Source of the DNA: Thiohalocapsa sp963704155
GTDB lineage: Bacteria; Pseudomonadota; Gammaproteobacteria; Chromatiales; Chromatiaceae
Assembly: GCA_963704155.1 (NCBI GenBank)
Contig: CAVPHF010000004.1
Span: 8,396 to 72,395, forward strand
Direction: 5' to 3'
DNA: 64,000 nt
The notes below the pieces were generated by a model that saw only the letters and a list, made by a program, of their open reading frames with translations, did not search any database and was not told the origin of the DNA. Positions 16,302 to 25,787 of this stretch are shown here, in pieces (the stretch's first letter is position 1; each line of letters begins with the position of its first letter). The position numbers and the translations under genes were made by a program.

Positions 16302-17903
16302 ATGGGCTTGATCGATCGATTGCTGACGGCGCTCCTTGTCGTCACCCTGGCTGCAACCGCGACCTCGACTGTCCATGCGCAGGGCGCTGCCGGCGCATCG
16401 ACCGATGCGTTCCCGACTGAGCAGATCGAGCAGATGGTTGCGCCCATCGCGCTCTACCCCGATGCGCTCATCGCACAGATGCTGATGGCGAGTACCTATC
16501 CGCTGGATGTGGTGCAGGCGAATCGCTGGCTGTCGGACCAAGAGGCGGTCGAAGGCGAGGCCCTGCAAACGGCGGTTGACGTCGAGGAGTGGGACGACAG
16601 CGTCAAGTCGCTGGTCTTCTTCCCGAGTGTACTGGATTTCATGAGTGACAATCTCGACTGGACCCAGGACCTCGGCGATGCGGTTCTGGCCCAGCAGGGG
16701 GATGTCACGGACGCCATTCAGCGGCTGCGCGATGAGGCAGACGCGGCCGGCGCCTTGACCAGCAACGAGCAACAGCGGGTCGAGAAGGCGGGCGACACCA
16801 TCGTCATCCAGCCGGCGCAGCCGGAGGTGGTGTATGTACCCAGCTACGATCCAGTCCAGGTGTTCGCGGACAGCAGCCCGCCAGCGGCGACGCAGTACTA
16901 TCCAGATACCTACACCGACGCCGTCAGCCGATACGAGGAGGGCTATGCGGCCGGCCTGTCCGCCGGAACCCCGGCGGCTGCCACGAGCGACTCCGGCAGC
17001 GGTCTCATCAACTTTGGTTTGGGCGCGGTGGCGGGCGGGCTTCTGACCGCGGCCATCATGTGGGACGACGACGATGATCGCATCTACTATGGCGGCCGCG
17101 GTTACTACGGGGCGCCAAGCTATTGGTCGCAGCCCACCTATTGGAACAACAATGGCTGGCGTCAGCCCAGCAACATCAGTGTCGATCGCAACCTGAACAT
17201 CGAGAGCGGCGCCGTTAACATCAACAAGGGGATCGTCGGCAGCGAGATCAGCAAGGCCGACATCAAGGCGTGGCAGCACAACCCCGAGCGGCGCGGCGGC
17301 GTGCGCTATCGCGATGCATCGACCGAGAATCGATTTTCCGCCAAGCGCAAGGACAGGACGATCGACCGCGACACGGCCCGGGGCCGTATCCGCGACGGCG
17401 ATGGCAAGGTCAAGGCGCCCGATCTGAGTCAGCTGAAGCGCGAGGGAGCCGCGAGCGGCGGTTTGGCGCAGTTGAACGAACGCCGCGGCGACGGCGGCTC
17501 GCTGGCCGATCTCAAGAACAAGCGTCCGGCCTCCGGTGATATCAAGGGCCAGTTACAGTCGAAGGCGCCGGGTGCGCAGGCCAAGATTCAGGCCAAGGCA
17601 CCGGCGGCTAAGGCAAAGGTTCAGGCCAAGCGCCCGGCGGCTAAGGCCAGGACCAAGCCCAAGGTCGCCGCCGCAGCCAAGAAGCGGCCGGTCAAGACGA
17701 GCGCCAAGCGCCCACCGGTCAAGCAGATCAAACGCCCGGCGCGTTCGGCGTCCAAACCGAAAATCGCAGCGAAGGCGAAACCGCGTAACAAGAGCAGCGC
17801 CTTCAAGGCCAAGGCTACGCCCAAGGCTGCGCGAAAGGCGAGCAAGCGGGGCGGCGCTAGCCGCGCCAAATCCGGCGGCGGCAAGGCCCGCCGGCGCGGT
17901 TGA
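16302..17903 (+). CDS. DUF3300 family exported protein with histone-H1-like basic tail
   Basis: The 533-residue protein has a signal peptide (residues 1-26, ending VHA). The DUF3300 core follows, with VAPIALYPDALIAQMLMASTYP near 46-67 and VIQPAQPEVVYVPSYDPVQVF near 167-188. A Gly/Tyr/Trp-rich segment (YYGGRGYYG) comes next. The last 125 residues are almost entirely Lys, Ala, Pro and Arg in repeats such as KAPAAKAKVQAKRPAAKAR, resembling bacterial histone-H1-like tails. ATG 16302 follows GGAGGAG. DUF3300 function is unknown. It is paired with the next gene, DUF2950, as in many proteobacteria. Confidence 0.85.
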   Translation: MGLIDRLLTALLVVTLAATATSTVHAQGAAGASTDAFPTEQIEQMVAPIALYPDALIAQMLMASTYPLDVVQANRWLSDQEAVEGEALQTAVDVEEWDDSVKSLVFFPSVLDFMSDNLDWTQDLGDAVLAQQGDVTDAIQRLRDEADAAGALTSNEQQRVEKAGDTIVIQPAQPEVVYVPSYDPVQVFADSSPPAATQYYPDTYTDAVSRYEEGYAAGLSAGTPAAATSDSGSGLINFGLGAVAGGLLTAAIMWDDDDDRIYYGGRGYYGAPSYWSQPTYWNNNGWRQPSNISVDRNLNIESGAVNINKGIVGSEISKADIKAWQHNPERRGGVRYRDASTENRFSAKRKDRTIDRDTARGRIRDGDGKVKAPDLSQLKREGAASGGLAQLNERRGDGGSLADLKNKRPASGDIKGQLQSKAPGAQAKIQAKAPAAKAKVQAKRPAAKARTKPKVAAAAKKRPVKTSAKRPPVKQIKRPARSASKPKIAAKAKPRNKSSAFKAKATPKAARKASKRGGASRAKSGGGKARRRG

Positions 17904-17974
17904 TCCGACCCGGTGACACCCTAGGCGAGATGGCGTGATTGGAAATGGCTGTCGCTGCAAGCGAGACATGATTG

Positions 17975-18973
17975 ATGCACAAATCGATAATACTTGTTGT
18001 TGGCTTGAGTACCCTTGTTCCTTTGGCTGCTTGGGCTCTAAGCGAAGCGGATGATCCGGCCACCGCGGACGCGGCCGTGGTCGTTGCGCCGAGCGCGATG
18101 GTCGAAGAGGCGGACCCGCCAATGCGTTTCGAGACGCCTGATGCCGCCGTGATGGAGCTGATCGATGCCGCCGAGGACGATGGCTCCGGTGCGCTGTTGG
18201 CCGTGCTCGGCGCGAACCTGGATGCACTTGTCTCGGGCGATCCGGTGGCCGACGCCCAAGACCGGCAAGACTTCGTGGAGCTGGCGCGCGCCGCCGCACA
18301 TATTGAAGACGAGACCGACGACAGCGCGATCCTAGTCATCGGGCCGGATGATTGGCCCTTCCCCATCCCGTTGGCGCGTGATGCCGAGGGTTGGTATTTC
18401 GACACCGAGGCCGGCGTCGAGGAATTGTTGGATCGGCGCATCGGGCTGAATGAGCTGCACGCCATTGCCACCGCCCGGGCCTTCGTCGATGCGCAGATGG
18501 AGTACGCCGCGGCAGACCCCGACGGCGACGGAACGCACGCATACGCGGATCGCTTCTTGAGCAGCGAGGGCAAGCGTGATGGTTTGTATTGGCCGACGGC
18601 CGAAGGCGAGCCCGAAAGCCCAATGGGTCCGCTTGTGGCGGACGCGGTCACCGAGGGATACGCGATGCGCGCCGATAGGGAAGGGCCGCGCCCTTATCAT
18701 GGTTACCTGTTCAAGATGTTGAACGGGCAGAGAGCGCAGGCTCCGGCCCCGGCTCCGGACGGTGAACGCAGCTCTCCGAAGGGCGCTGGCCTTGAGGGCG
18801 GCTTCGCGCTGCTGGCTTGGCCCGCAAGCTATGGCAATTCGGGCATCATGAGCTTCCTCGTGAATCAGCGCGGTATCGTCTACCAGGCTGATTTGGGCGA
18901 TGACACCGCGGATCAGGCCGCGGGCATTAGTAACTACGATATTGGCGACGGGTGGGAGCCCGTTGTCGACTAA
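17975..18973 (+). CDS. DUF2950 family exported protein
   Basis: The 332-residue protein has a signal peptide (about residues 1-22, ending AWA). It carries the DUF2950 landmarks: FETPDAAVMELIDAAEDDG, then GWYFDTEAGVEELLDRRIGLNEL, and PYHGYLFKMLNGQ and GFALLAWPASYGNSGIMSFLVN towards the C-terminus. It lies about 70 bases after the DUF3300 gene in the same direction, and these two families commonly occur side by side. The function of neither is known; a periplasmic or outer-membrane location is inferred from the signal peptide. ATG 17975 is chosen over the TTG immediately before it. Confidence 0.88.
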   Translation: MHKSIILVVGLSTLVPLAAWALSEADDPATADAAVVVAPSAMVEEADPPMRFETPDAAVMELIDAAEDDGSGALLAVLGANLDALVSGDPVADAQDRQDFVELARAAAHIEDETDDSAILVIGPDDWPFPIPLARDAEGWYFDTEAGVEELLDRRIGLNELHAIATARAFVDAQMEYAAADPDGDGTHAYADRFLSSEGKRDGLYWPTAEGEPESPMGPLVADAVTEGYAMRADREGPRPYHGYLFKMLNGQRAQAPAPAPDGERSSPKGAGLEGGFALLAWPASYGNSGIMSFLVNQRGIVYQADLGDDTADQAAGISNYDIGDGWEPVVD

Positions 18974-19032
18974 CACGGACGTTCGGCATTCCGCCGGCTG
19001 GATCTGATAAAAACCATACTCGGAGACTCAGA

Positions 19033-19890
19033 ATGAACGCGTTCGACATTCTCGGATCGCTGATGAAAGTCGGCATGGGACCGTCCGCTGGACGCCTGCA
19101 GGACATGTTTAGAGGCCAAGGCCCAGGCGGGATCTTCGGCGGACAAGCCGGCGGTATGCCTCAGCAGGGCGGCCTCGGCGGCGGTCTGTTTGACATGCTG
19201 GGCAAGATGGCCGGGCCAATGATGGGCGGTGGCGGAAGCCAGGCAAGCGGCGGCATTCCATTCGATATGCTGAAGCAGCTCGGCGGCGCCATCTTCGGTG
19301 GCCAAGGCGGCCCGAATGTCGGCGGCTCTGCGACCACCGCTGCCGGCGCTGGCGCCCTGTCGATGTTCGGCGCGCTTGCCGCCCAGGCGCTCGAAGCGGC
19401 GAAACAGATGATGGCCGGCGGCAGCCCAGCCGGCGGTAGCGCTGCGGCGGGAAGTGGCCCCGGCGGCTTCAATCTCGACGACGCCTCGGCCATCATTGCC
19501 GGCCTGCGAAAGCCCACCAACGCGGAAGAGGAGCGGAAGGTCGAGGACATGGCGACGCTGACCATCCGCGCCATGATCAACGCCGCCAAGGCCGACGGCC
19601 AGATCGATCCCGAGGAGGCGCAGCGGCTGCTCGGAAAGATGCAGGAGGATGGTGTTACCGAGGAAGAGCGCCAGTTCGTGCTCAGGGAGATGCAGAAGCC
19701 GATGGAGACTGACGCCATTGCGCGCGCCGTGCCCAATCAGCAGGCGGCCGCTCAGATCTACACCGCATCGTTGCTGGCGATCAAGGTGGATACCGACGCG
19801 GAACGGCGCTATCTGAATGAGTTCGCTGCCAAACTAGGCTTGAACCAACACGCCGTCGCCTATCTGCACAAGGCGGTCGGCATCGCCTAA
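19033..19890 (+). CDS. DUF533 (YebE-like) protein
   Basis: The 285-residue protein has a Gly/Met-rich N-terminal half. Its C-terminal helical domain is of TerB-like/DUF533 type: LTIRAMINAAKADGQIDPEEAQRLL, with the acidic D-G-x-I-D-xx-E loop, and a final helix ending LHKAVGIA. E. coli YebE is a small inner-membrane protein of unknown role induced by envelope stress. ATG 19033 is preceded by GGAG at about seven bases. It closes a run of co-directional exported-protein genes and converges on fabI. Confidence 0.85.
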   Translation: MNAFDILGSLMKVGMGPSAGRLQDMFRGQGPGGIFGGQAGGMPQQGGLGGGLFDMLGKMAGPMMGGGGSQASGGIPFDMLKQLGGAIFGGQGGPNVGGSATTAAGAGALSMFGALAAQALEAAKQMMAGGSPAGGSAAAGSGPGGFNLDDASAIIAGLRKPTNAEEERKVEDMATLTIRAMINAAKADGQIDPEEAQRLLGKMQEDGVTEEERQFVLREMQKPMETDAIARAVPNQQAAAQIYTASLLAIKVDTDAERRYLNEFAAKLGLNQHAVAYLHKAVGIA

Positions 19891-19898
19891 TCGGTCTG

Positions 19899-19922
19899 GC
19901 GCTCGCACGCAGCGCGTTTCTT
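19899..19922. terminator. Possible terminator between DUF533 gene and fabI
   Basis: GCGCT and AGCGC form a short stem around CGCACGC, followed by GTTTCTT. It sits nine bases after the DUF533 stop, between convergent genes. The stem is short, so this is a weak call. Confidence 0.4.
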
Positions 19923-20021
19923 CAAGATTAGGTCAAGCGGCCATGGACGGCTGGTCTTTCGTCGACTCCCCCTAGATCGCGGCGGCGCTTCCAACGAGCG
20001 ACCGCCGTCCAGTCCGTCTCC

Positions 20022-20074
20022 GTCAGCCAAGCCCGCAGTATGTGCCTCTGCGTCAGCCAAGCCCAAGTATGTGA
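20022..20074. repeat. 30-bp-period duplication at the fabI 3' end
   Basis: Two near-identical copies of about 23 bases, beginning CGTCAGCCAAGCCC and ending AGTATGTG, lie at 20022-20045 and 20052-20074. The second copy encodes the last residues of FabI; the first is just beyond the stop. Confidence 0.8.
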
Positions 20075-20829
20075 TAGCCGGTGTCGACGTAGAGCACGTC
20101 GCCGGTGATACCGGATGCAAGGTCAGAGCACAGAAAAGCGGCGGCGTTGCCGACCTCGTCGATGGTGACGTTGCGGCGCAGCGGCGTGCGTTCCTCCACC
20201 TGCTTGAGCATTGAGCGGAAATCCGAGATACCAGCAGCGGCCAAGGTCCGGATCGGCCCGGCCGAGACGGCATTGACGCGGGTGCCTTCCGGTCCGAGCG
20301 ACGCGGCCAGATAGCGCACATTGGCCTCCAGGCTGGCCTTGGCGACGCCCATGACATTGTAGTTTGGCACGGCTCGCACGGCGCCAAGGTAACTCATGGT
20401 CACCAGCGCGCCGTTGCGGCCGGCCATCAGTGCGCGCCCGGCCTTGGCCAGCGCGCCGAAGCTGTAGGCGCTGATCTCGTGCGCGGTGGTGAAGCCCTTG
20501 CGGGTCAGCACGTCGACGTAACTACCCTCCAGTTCCTCCTTCGGCGCATAGGCGATGGAATGCACTATGCCGTCGAGTCCGTCCCAGCGTTCGGCGAGCG
20601 CGGCGAAGCAGGCGTCGATCTCATCGTCGCTCGAGACATCCAGCGGCAGCACGATGTTGGAATCGCACTTCGCGGCCAAATCTTCCACCCGGCCCTGAAC
20701 TTTCTCGCCCTGGTAGCTAAAGGCCAGCTCTGCGCCCTCGCGGTGCATGGCCTGCGCCACGCCCCAGGCGATTGAGCGGTTGCTGGCGACGCCGGTAATC
20801 AAGAAGCGCTTGTCGGTCAGGAATCCCAT
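20053..20829 (-). CDS. fabI: Enoyl-[acyl-carrier-protein] reductase (NADH), FabI
   Basis: It reduces trans-2-enoyl-ACP in the last step of each fatty-acid elongation cycle, in the cytoplasm. The 258-residue short-chain dehydrogenase has the FabI nucleotide-binding start FLITGVASNRSIAWGVA, the SIAYAPK segment and the catalytic Tyr-x6-Lys in NYNVMGVAKASLE. It also has the substrate-loop region AGPIRTLAAAGI and the C-terminal YVDTGYHILG. The length is normal. ATG 20829 is the start. It is divergent from the peptide ABC transporter operon and followed by a short duplication of its own 3' end. Confidence 0.95.
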   Translation of the reverse strand: MGFLTDKRFLITGVASNRSIAWGVAQAMHREGAELAFSYQGEKVQGRVEDLAAKCDSNIVLPLDVSSDDEIDACFAALAERWDGLDGIVHSIAYAPKEELEGSYVDVLTRKGFTTAHEISAYSFGALAKAGRALMAGRNGALVTMSYLGAVRAVPNYNVMGVAKASLEANVRYLAASLGPEGTRVNAVSAGPIRTLAAAGISDFRSMLKQVEERTPLRRNVTIDEVGNAAAFLCSDLASGITGDVLYVDTGYHILGLG

Positions 20830-20994
20830 GCGGTGCTCTCTCAGTGTGTGAAATCGTTCGGTACGGTTGGTCGATGTTCGATGGCCATCGCGGCGCTGAG
20901 CCGCGGCCGCTCGGCGGCGAACGCCTCGGGCCGGCTCGGCGGCTTGCTGTTACGGGCGCTGGCAGGCTCTGCGGCTGGATGCCATCATGCGCCC

Positions 20995-23259
20995 ATGGCC
21001 ATGGCGCGTAACCTTACCGAAACCGGATCATCCGTGAAAGCACGCTGGAGCTGGCTGGCCTTGCCCGCGCCAAATCCAGGCCGACGCAGCGCGGGCCTGA
21101 GGCCGTTCGCGGCGCTGCTGTCGGCACTGATGGGCGCGCTGCTCTTGTCTGGCTGTGGTGAACCGCCCTGGAACAATCCCTATCCCCGCGAGCAGGGCGC
21201 TGAGAATATCCTCTATGGCGCCTTCAGCGAACGGCCGAAGCATCTGGACCCGGCGCGCTCCTACAGCTCCAATGAATATTCCTTTATCGCGCAGATCTAC
21301 GAGCCGCCGCTGCAGTATCACTTTCTGAAGCGTCCCTACACCCTGGTGCCGCTGACGGCGGCCTCGGTGCCGCAGGCGCGTTTTCTCGATGCCGAAGGCA
21401 ATCCGCTGCCCGAAGATGCCGCCACGGACCAGGTTGCAATCAGCGAATACCTGGTCCAAATCAAGCCCGGCATCCTGTACCAGCCGCATCCCGCCTTCGC
21501 CAAGGATGCCGACGGCGGCTTTCTCTATCATGACCTCGACCATGCGCGGGCGTCGCGGCTGAACAAGCTCTCCGAGCTGCCCGAGACCGCTACCCGTGAA
21601 CTGACCGCCGAGGACTACGTCTACCAGATCAAACGCCTGGCCGCGCCCTGGCTGCATTCGCCGATCTCCGGGCTGATGGGCAAGCACATTCTCGGCTTCG
21701 ACGACCTGTCGAAGCGGCTGGGCGAGCAGGCTCCGGTAGCGGTGGACGGCGAACGGCCCTTCTTCGATCTGCGCACGGTGCCCTTCGATGGTGCCGAGGT
21801 GGTCGACCGCTACAGTTTCCGGGTGCGCATCGACGGCCGTTATCCGCAGTTCATCTACTGGCTGGCGATGCCGTTCTTCTCGCCAATGCCTTGGGAGGTC
21901 GAGGCGCTCTACGCGCGGCCCGGGATGAAGCAGAACAATATCACGCTGGATTGGTATCCGGTCGGCACGGGCGCCTTCATGCTGAGCGAGAACAATCCGA
22001 ACATGCGCATGGTGCTCGAGCGCAATCCGAACTTCCACGGCGAGACCTATCCCGGCGAGGGCATGCCGGAGGACTATCCGGTTGGCCTGCTGGCGGATGC
22101 AGGCAAGCCGTTGCCGTTCATCGACCGCGCTGTCTATAGCCTGGAGAAGGAGAGCATCCCCTACTGGAACAAGTTCCTTCAGGGCTTTTACGACAGCTCC
22201 GGCATCAGCTCCGACGCCTTCGACCAGGCGGTGCAGTTCGATGCCGGCGGCGAGGCCGGGCTGACCGACGATATGCTTGAAAAGGGCATCGAGCTGGTCA
22301 CGGCCGTCGACACATCGATCTGGTACATGGGTTTCAACATGGTCGACCCGCTGCTCGGTGGCGACTCCGAGCGCGCGCGCCTGCTGCGCCAGGCGATCAG
22401 CATTGCGGTCGACTTCGGCGAGTACATCTCGATCTTTGCCAACGGCCGCGGCGTCGAGGCCCAGGGCGCGATCCCGCCGGGCATCTTCGGCCATGTCGAC
22501 GGCGAGGCCGGCACCAATCCCTATGTCTTCGACTGGCAGAACGACGGCCCGGTGCGCAAGCCCGTCGAGCAGGCACAAGCCTTGCTGGCGCAAGCCGGCT
22601 ATCGCGACGGCCGAGATCCCGAGACCGGCCGGCCGCTGACCATCTACTACGAGGCCATGGACGCCGGGCCCGACGGCAAGGCACGGCTGAACTGGATGCG
22701 CAAGCAGTTCGCCAAGCTCGGCATCGAACTGGTCGTGCGCGCCACCGACTACAACCGCTTCCAGGAGAAGATGCGCGAGGGTACCGGACAAGTCTTCATG
22801 TGGGGTTGGAATGCCGACTACCCGGATCCGGAAAACTTCTTCTTCCTGCTGTACGGGCCGAACAAGAAGGTCGACGGCGGCGAGAACGCGGCCAACTACG
22901 CCAATCCGGAGTTCGACACCCTTTTCGAGCAGATGAAGAACATGGACGACGGCCCCGAGCGCCAGCAGCTAATTGACCGCATGACGGAGATATTGCGTCA
23001 TGATGCGCCTTGGTCGTTCGGCTTCTATCCGAAGTCCTTCAGCCTGCATCACCAGTGGCTGAGCAACGTCAAACCGAACCTGATGGCCAACAACACGCTC
23101 AAGTACCGCTCGCTGGAGCCGGCCGTCCGCGAGCGGCTGCGCACGCAGTGGAATCCGCCGGTGCTGTGGCCGATCGGGGCGCTGGCGCTGCTGCTGGCGG
23201 CCGGCGCGCTGCCGGCCATCGTCATGGCGCGCCGGCGTGAGCGGAGCCGTGGCCGATGA
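20995..23259 (+). CDS. Peptide-type ABC transporter substrate-binding lipoprotein (SBP_bac_5)
   Basis: The cluster C (family 5) solute-binding protein that would deliver peptides or similar solutes to the downstream permeases. A basic N-terminus is followed by a hydrophobic segment ending in the lipobox LLSGC near 21155. The SBP_bac_5 body then follows, including FSERPKHLDPARSYSSNE, NPNFHGETYP and GWNADYPDPENFFFLLYGP. Unusually, it ends with a further hydrophobic helix (WPIGALALLLAAGALPAIVMA) and a basic tail, so it may be anchored at both ends. The frame is open from 20833. I place the start at ATG 20995, near the signal; GTG 21034 is also possible. The stop overlaps the next gene by four bases. 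Confidence 0.85.
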   Translation: MAMARNLTETGSSVKARWSWLALPAPNPGRRSAGLRPFAALLSALMGALLLSGCGEPPWNNPYPREQGAENILYGAFSERPKHLDPARSYSSNEYSFIAQIYEPPLQYHFLKRPYTLVPLTAASVPQARFLDAEGNPLPEDAATDQVAISEYLVQIKPGILYQPHPAFAKDADGGFLYHDLDHARASRLNKLSELPETATRELTAEDYVYQIKRLAAPWLHSPISGLMGKHILGFDDLSKRLGEQAPVAVDGERPFFDLRTVPFDGAEVVDRYSFRVRIDGRYPQFIYWLAMPFFSPMPWEVEALYARPGMKQNNITLDWYPVGTGAFMLSENNPNMRMVLERNPNFHGETYPGEGMPEDYPVGLLADAGKPLPFIDRAVYSLEKESIPYWNKFLQGFYDSSGISSDAFDQAVQFDAGGEAGLTDDMLEKGIELVTAVDTSIWYMGFNMVDPLLGGDSERARLLRQAISIAVDFGEYISIFANGRGVEAQGAIPPGIFGHVDGEAGTNPYVFDWQNDGPVRKPVEQAQALLAQAGYRDGRDPETGRPLTIYYEAMDAGPDGKARLNWMRKQFAKLGIELVVRATDYNRFQEKMREGTGQVFMWGWNADYPDPENFFFLLYGPNKKVDGGENAANYANPEFDTLFEQMKNMDDGPERQQLIDRMTEILRHDAPWSFGFYPKSFSLHHQWLSNVKPNLMANNTLKYRSLEPAVRERLRTQWNPPVLWPIGALALLLAAGALPAIVMARRRERSRGR

Positions 23260-24233
23260 GCGCCTATATCCTGCGTCGGCTGCTCTACGCCATCCCGATT
23301 TTGATCGGCGTCAATCTGATCACCTTCGTGCTCTTCTTTGTCGTCAACTCGCCGGACGATATGGCACGTATGCAGCTCGGCGACAAGCGGGTAACGCAGG
23401 AGGCGATCGAGAGCTGGAAGGCCGAGCATGGCTACGACCTGCCGCTGCTGTTCAACGATGAGGCATCCGGGCTCGGCAGCCTGACCGAGACCATCTTCTT
23501 TCAAAAATCCGTGAAGCTGTTCGCCTTCGATTTCGGCTCGTCGGACAGCGGCCGGGACATCGGATACGACATCTCTCAGCGGATGTGGCCGAGCCTGGCG
23601 ATCGCAATCCCGGTGCTGATCCTTGGGCTGACGATCAATATCAGCTATGCGCTGATGATCATCTTCTTTCGCGCCACCTACATTGACTGGGGCAGCGTCG
23701 TGCTATTGGTGGCGATGATGTCGATCTCCGGGCTGTTCTATATCATCGGCGGCCAGTTCTTGATCGGTAAGCTGTTCCACCTGGTGCCCATCTCCGGTTA
23801 TGACACCGGTCTGAACGCCTATAAGTTTCTGGTTCTCCCTGTGATTGTCGGCGTGGTCGGCGGCATCGGCACGGGCACGCGGCTGTACAGGACCTTTTTC
23901 CTGGAAGAGGTGAACCGAGACTATGTCCGCACCGCGCGCGCCAAGGGTCTCAAGGAACGCGTGGTGCTGTTTCGCCACGTGCTGCGTAACGCCCTGATCC
24001 CAATCCTGACTGGCGTCGTCGCCGTGCTGCCGCTGCTGTTCATGGGTGCCTTGATCACCGAGTCCTTTTTCGGCGTGCCCGGACTTGGCAGCTACACCAT
24101 CGACGCGATCAACCGGCAGGACTTCTCCATTGTGCGCGCCATGGTCTTCCTCGGCTCTGTGCTTTATATCCTCGGCCTGATCATGACCGACATCTCCTAC
24201 ACCCTGGTCGATCCGCGGGTGCGGCTGTCATGA
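23256..24233 (+). CDS. ABC transporter permease, DppB/OppB type
   Basis: An inner-membrane permease of a peptide-type importer, 325 residues. It has the typical N-terminus YILRRLLYAIPILIGVNLITF. The cytoplasmic EAA loop RTARAKGLKERVVLFRHVLRNALIP contacts the ATPase. The end, DISYTLVDPRVRLS, is also typical. Start and stop overlap its neighbours by four bases each (ATGA at 23256 and 24230), so the operon is tightly coupled. There is an extended segment between helices 1 and 2 (about residues 30-100) compared with DppB of E. coli. Confidence 0.92.
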   Translation: MSAYILRRLLYAIPILIGVNLITFVLFFVVNSPDDMARMQLGDKRVTQEAIESWKAEHGYDLPLLFNDEASGLGSLTETIFFQKSVKLFAFDFGSSDSGRDIGYDISQRMWPSLAIAIPVLILGLTINISYALMIIFFRATYIDWGSVVLLVAMMSISGLFYIIGGQFLIGKLFHLVPISGYDTGLNAYKFLVLPVIVGVVGGIGTGTRLYRTFFLEEVNRDYVRTARAKGLKERVVLFRHVLRNALIPILTGVVAVLPLLFMGALITESFFGVPGLGSYTIDAINRQDFSIVRAMVFLGSVLYILGLIMTDISYTLVDPRVRLS

Positions 24234-25696
24234 TGCCGGTACTGCTGACCACCGATATCCTGATCTTCCTGCTGCTGGCCGCCGCGGTCGGCTTTGGCGT
24301 CTATGCCTCCCGGCATGAGCACTTGCGCGGCCCCTGGCGCAGTGTCGCGCGCTCGCCGGTGGGGGTCGCGGCGCTGGTCGTGATCGCCTTCTATCTCGCC
24401 ATCGGCTTGCTAGATTCGCTGCATTTTCATCCGCGCGTCGAGCCGATCACCCCGACGGCGCCTTCCTCCGAGACGACCGCGGTGCCGCAGCGCGATGCAT
24501 CGGCGGAGACGGCGACGCAAGAGCCGCGCTTCTCCACCCAGGTCCTGTCGGTGTTGGACCTGTGGCTCACCGGGCTGCGCGAGCGTGAGGAGAAGACCTT
24601 CTCGGCGCCGTTCGCGACCCATTTGTTCGTCAAGGAAGCCATCGAGCTGCCAGACGGCAGCGTCGAGCGCGCCTATCCGCGCCTGGCCCACGGCGGAGCG
24701 CATCTGCAGGACCCGGCCAACCGCCATTGGGACCTGCTGATGCGAGGTCTGTTCGGGTTGGTCAAGGGACTGATCGTCTGGGCGGCGCTTTCCGCGGCGC
24801 TGATCTGGCTCTTGGCTCGGCGGCGCGGCGAGCGCCCGCGCGACATGCTGGACGAGGTCCGTTACGGACGCACCGAAGTGCCCTGGCGCGTTGTGCTGAT
24901 CACCTTGGCGGTGATGCTCGTGATCAGCTTCACCGCCGCCGAACTGGCGGCCAAGTATCACATCCTCGGCACCGACAAGGTCGGCGAGGACGTCTTCTAC
25001 CAAAGCCTGAAGAGCATCCGCACCGGGCTCGTCATCGGCACGCTGACGACCTTGGTCATGCTGCCGGCGGCGGTCATTCTCGGCATCATGGCCGGATACT
25101 TCCGCGGCCTCACCGATGACATTATCCAGTATCTGTACACCACGCTCAGTTCGATCCCCGGCGTGCTGCTGATCGCCGCCGCCATCCTGATGCTGCAGGT
25201 CTATATGACCAACAATGCCGAGCAGTTCGAGAGTTTGGTGCAGCGGGCGGATCTGCGGCTGTTGTTCCTGTGCATCATCCTCGGCGTGACCAGTTGGACC
25301 GGGCTGTGCCGGCTGCTGCGCGGCGAGTCATTGAAGCTGCGGGAGGCCGACTATGTGCAGGCGGCCACCGCCCTTGGTGTCCGCCATTCCACCGTCATCG
25401 GTCGGCACATCCTGCCCAACGTGCTGCACATCGTCATGATCACCGTGGTGCTCGACTTCAGTGGTCTGGTGTTGGCCGAGGCAGTGCTGTCCTATGTCAA
25501 CATCGGCGTCGATCCGACCATGAACAGCTGGGGCAATATGATCAATAGCGCCCGCTTGGAGCTTGCCCGCGACCCCATCGTCTGGTGGTCGCTGGCGGCG
25601 GCCTTCGTGTTCATGTTCACGCTGGTGCTGGCCGCGAACCTGTTTGCGGATGTCGTGCGCGACGCCTTTGATCCGCGTTTGCAGCGCTCGCGTTGA
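24230..25696 (+). CDS. ABC transporter permease, DppC/OppC type, enlarged
   Basis: The second permease of the importer. At 488 residues it is much longer than the usual 300. The conserved part begins at about residue 240 with HILGTDKVGEDVFYQSLKSIRTGL. The EAA loop (ATALGVRHSTVIGRHILPNV) and the C-terminal VVRDAFDPRL follow. The extra N-terminal 200 residues contain a membrane helix, a roughly 110-residue soluble, probably periplasmic, insertion and another helix pair. Such an insertion could interact with the doubly anchored binding protein; that is an inference. It is coupled to the preceding permease by a four-base overlap. Confidence 0.9.
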   Translation: MMPVLLTTDILIFLLLAAAVGFGVYASRHEHLRGPWRSVARSPVGVAALVVIAFYLAIGLLDSLHFHPRVEPITPTAPSSETTAVPQRDASAETATQEPRFSTQVLSVLDLWLTGLREREEKTFSAPFATHLFVKEAIELPDGSVERAYPRLAHGGAHLQDPANRHWDLLMRGLFGLVKGLIVWAALSAALIWLLARRRGERPRDMLDEVRYGRTEVPWRVVLITLAVMLVISFTAAELAAKYHILGTDKVGEDVFYQSLKSIRTGLVIGTLTTLVMLPAAVILGIMAGYFRGLTDDIIQYLYTTLSSIPGVLLIAAAILMLQVYMTNNAEQFESLVQRADLRLLFLCIILGVTSWTGLCRLLRGESLKLREADYVQAATALGVRHSTVIGRHILPNVLHIVMITVVLDFSGLVLAEAVLSYVNIGVDPTMNSWGNMINSARLELARDPIVWWSLAAAFVFMFTLVLAANLFADVVRDAFDPRLQRSR

Positions 25697-25787
25697 CGGG
25701 GGAACAGATGTCGAACGTCTTGCATGCGGGCCTTTACCTGACCTTTTGCCGAGGCACAGAGCCGACTGCTCCGCCAAGGAGTGCGCG

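Noticed and set aside
21028..22791. A 587-codon minus-strand frame
   Set aside because: It is antisense to the substrate-binding lipoprotein gene, with no ribosome site and no recognisable domain.
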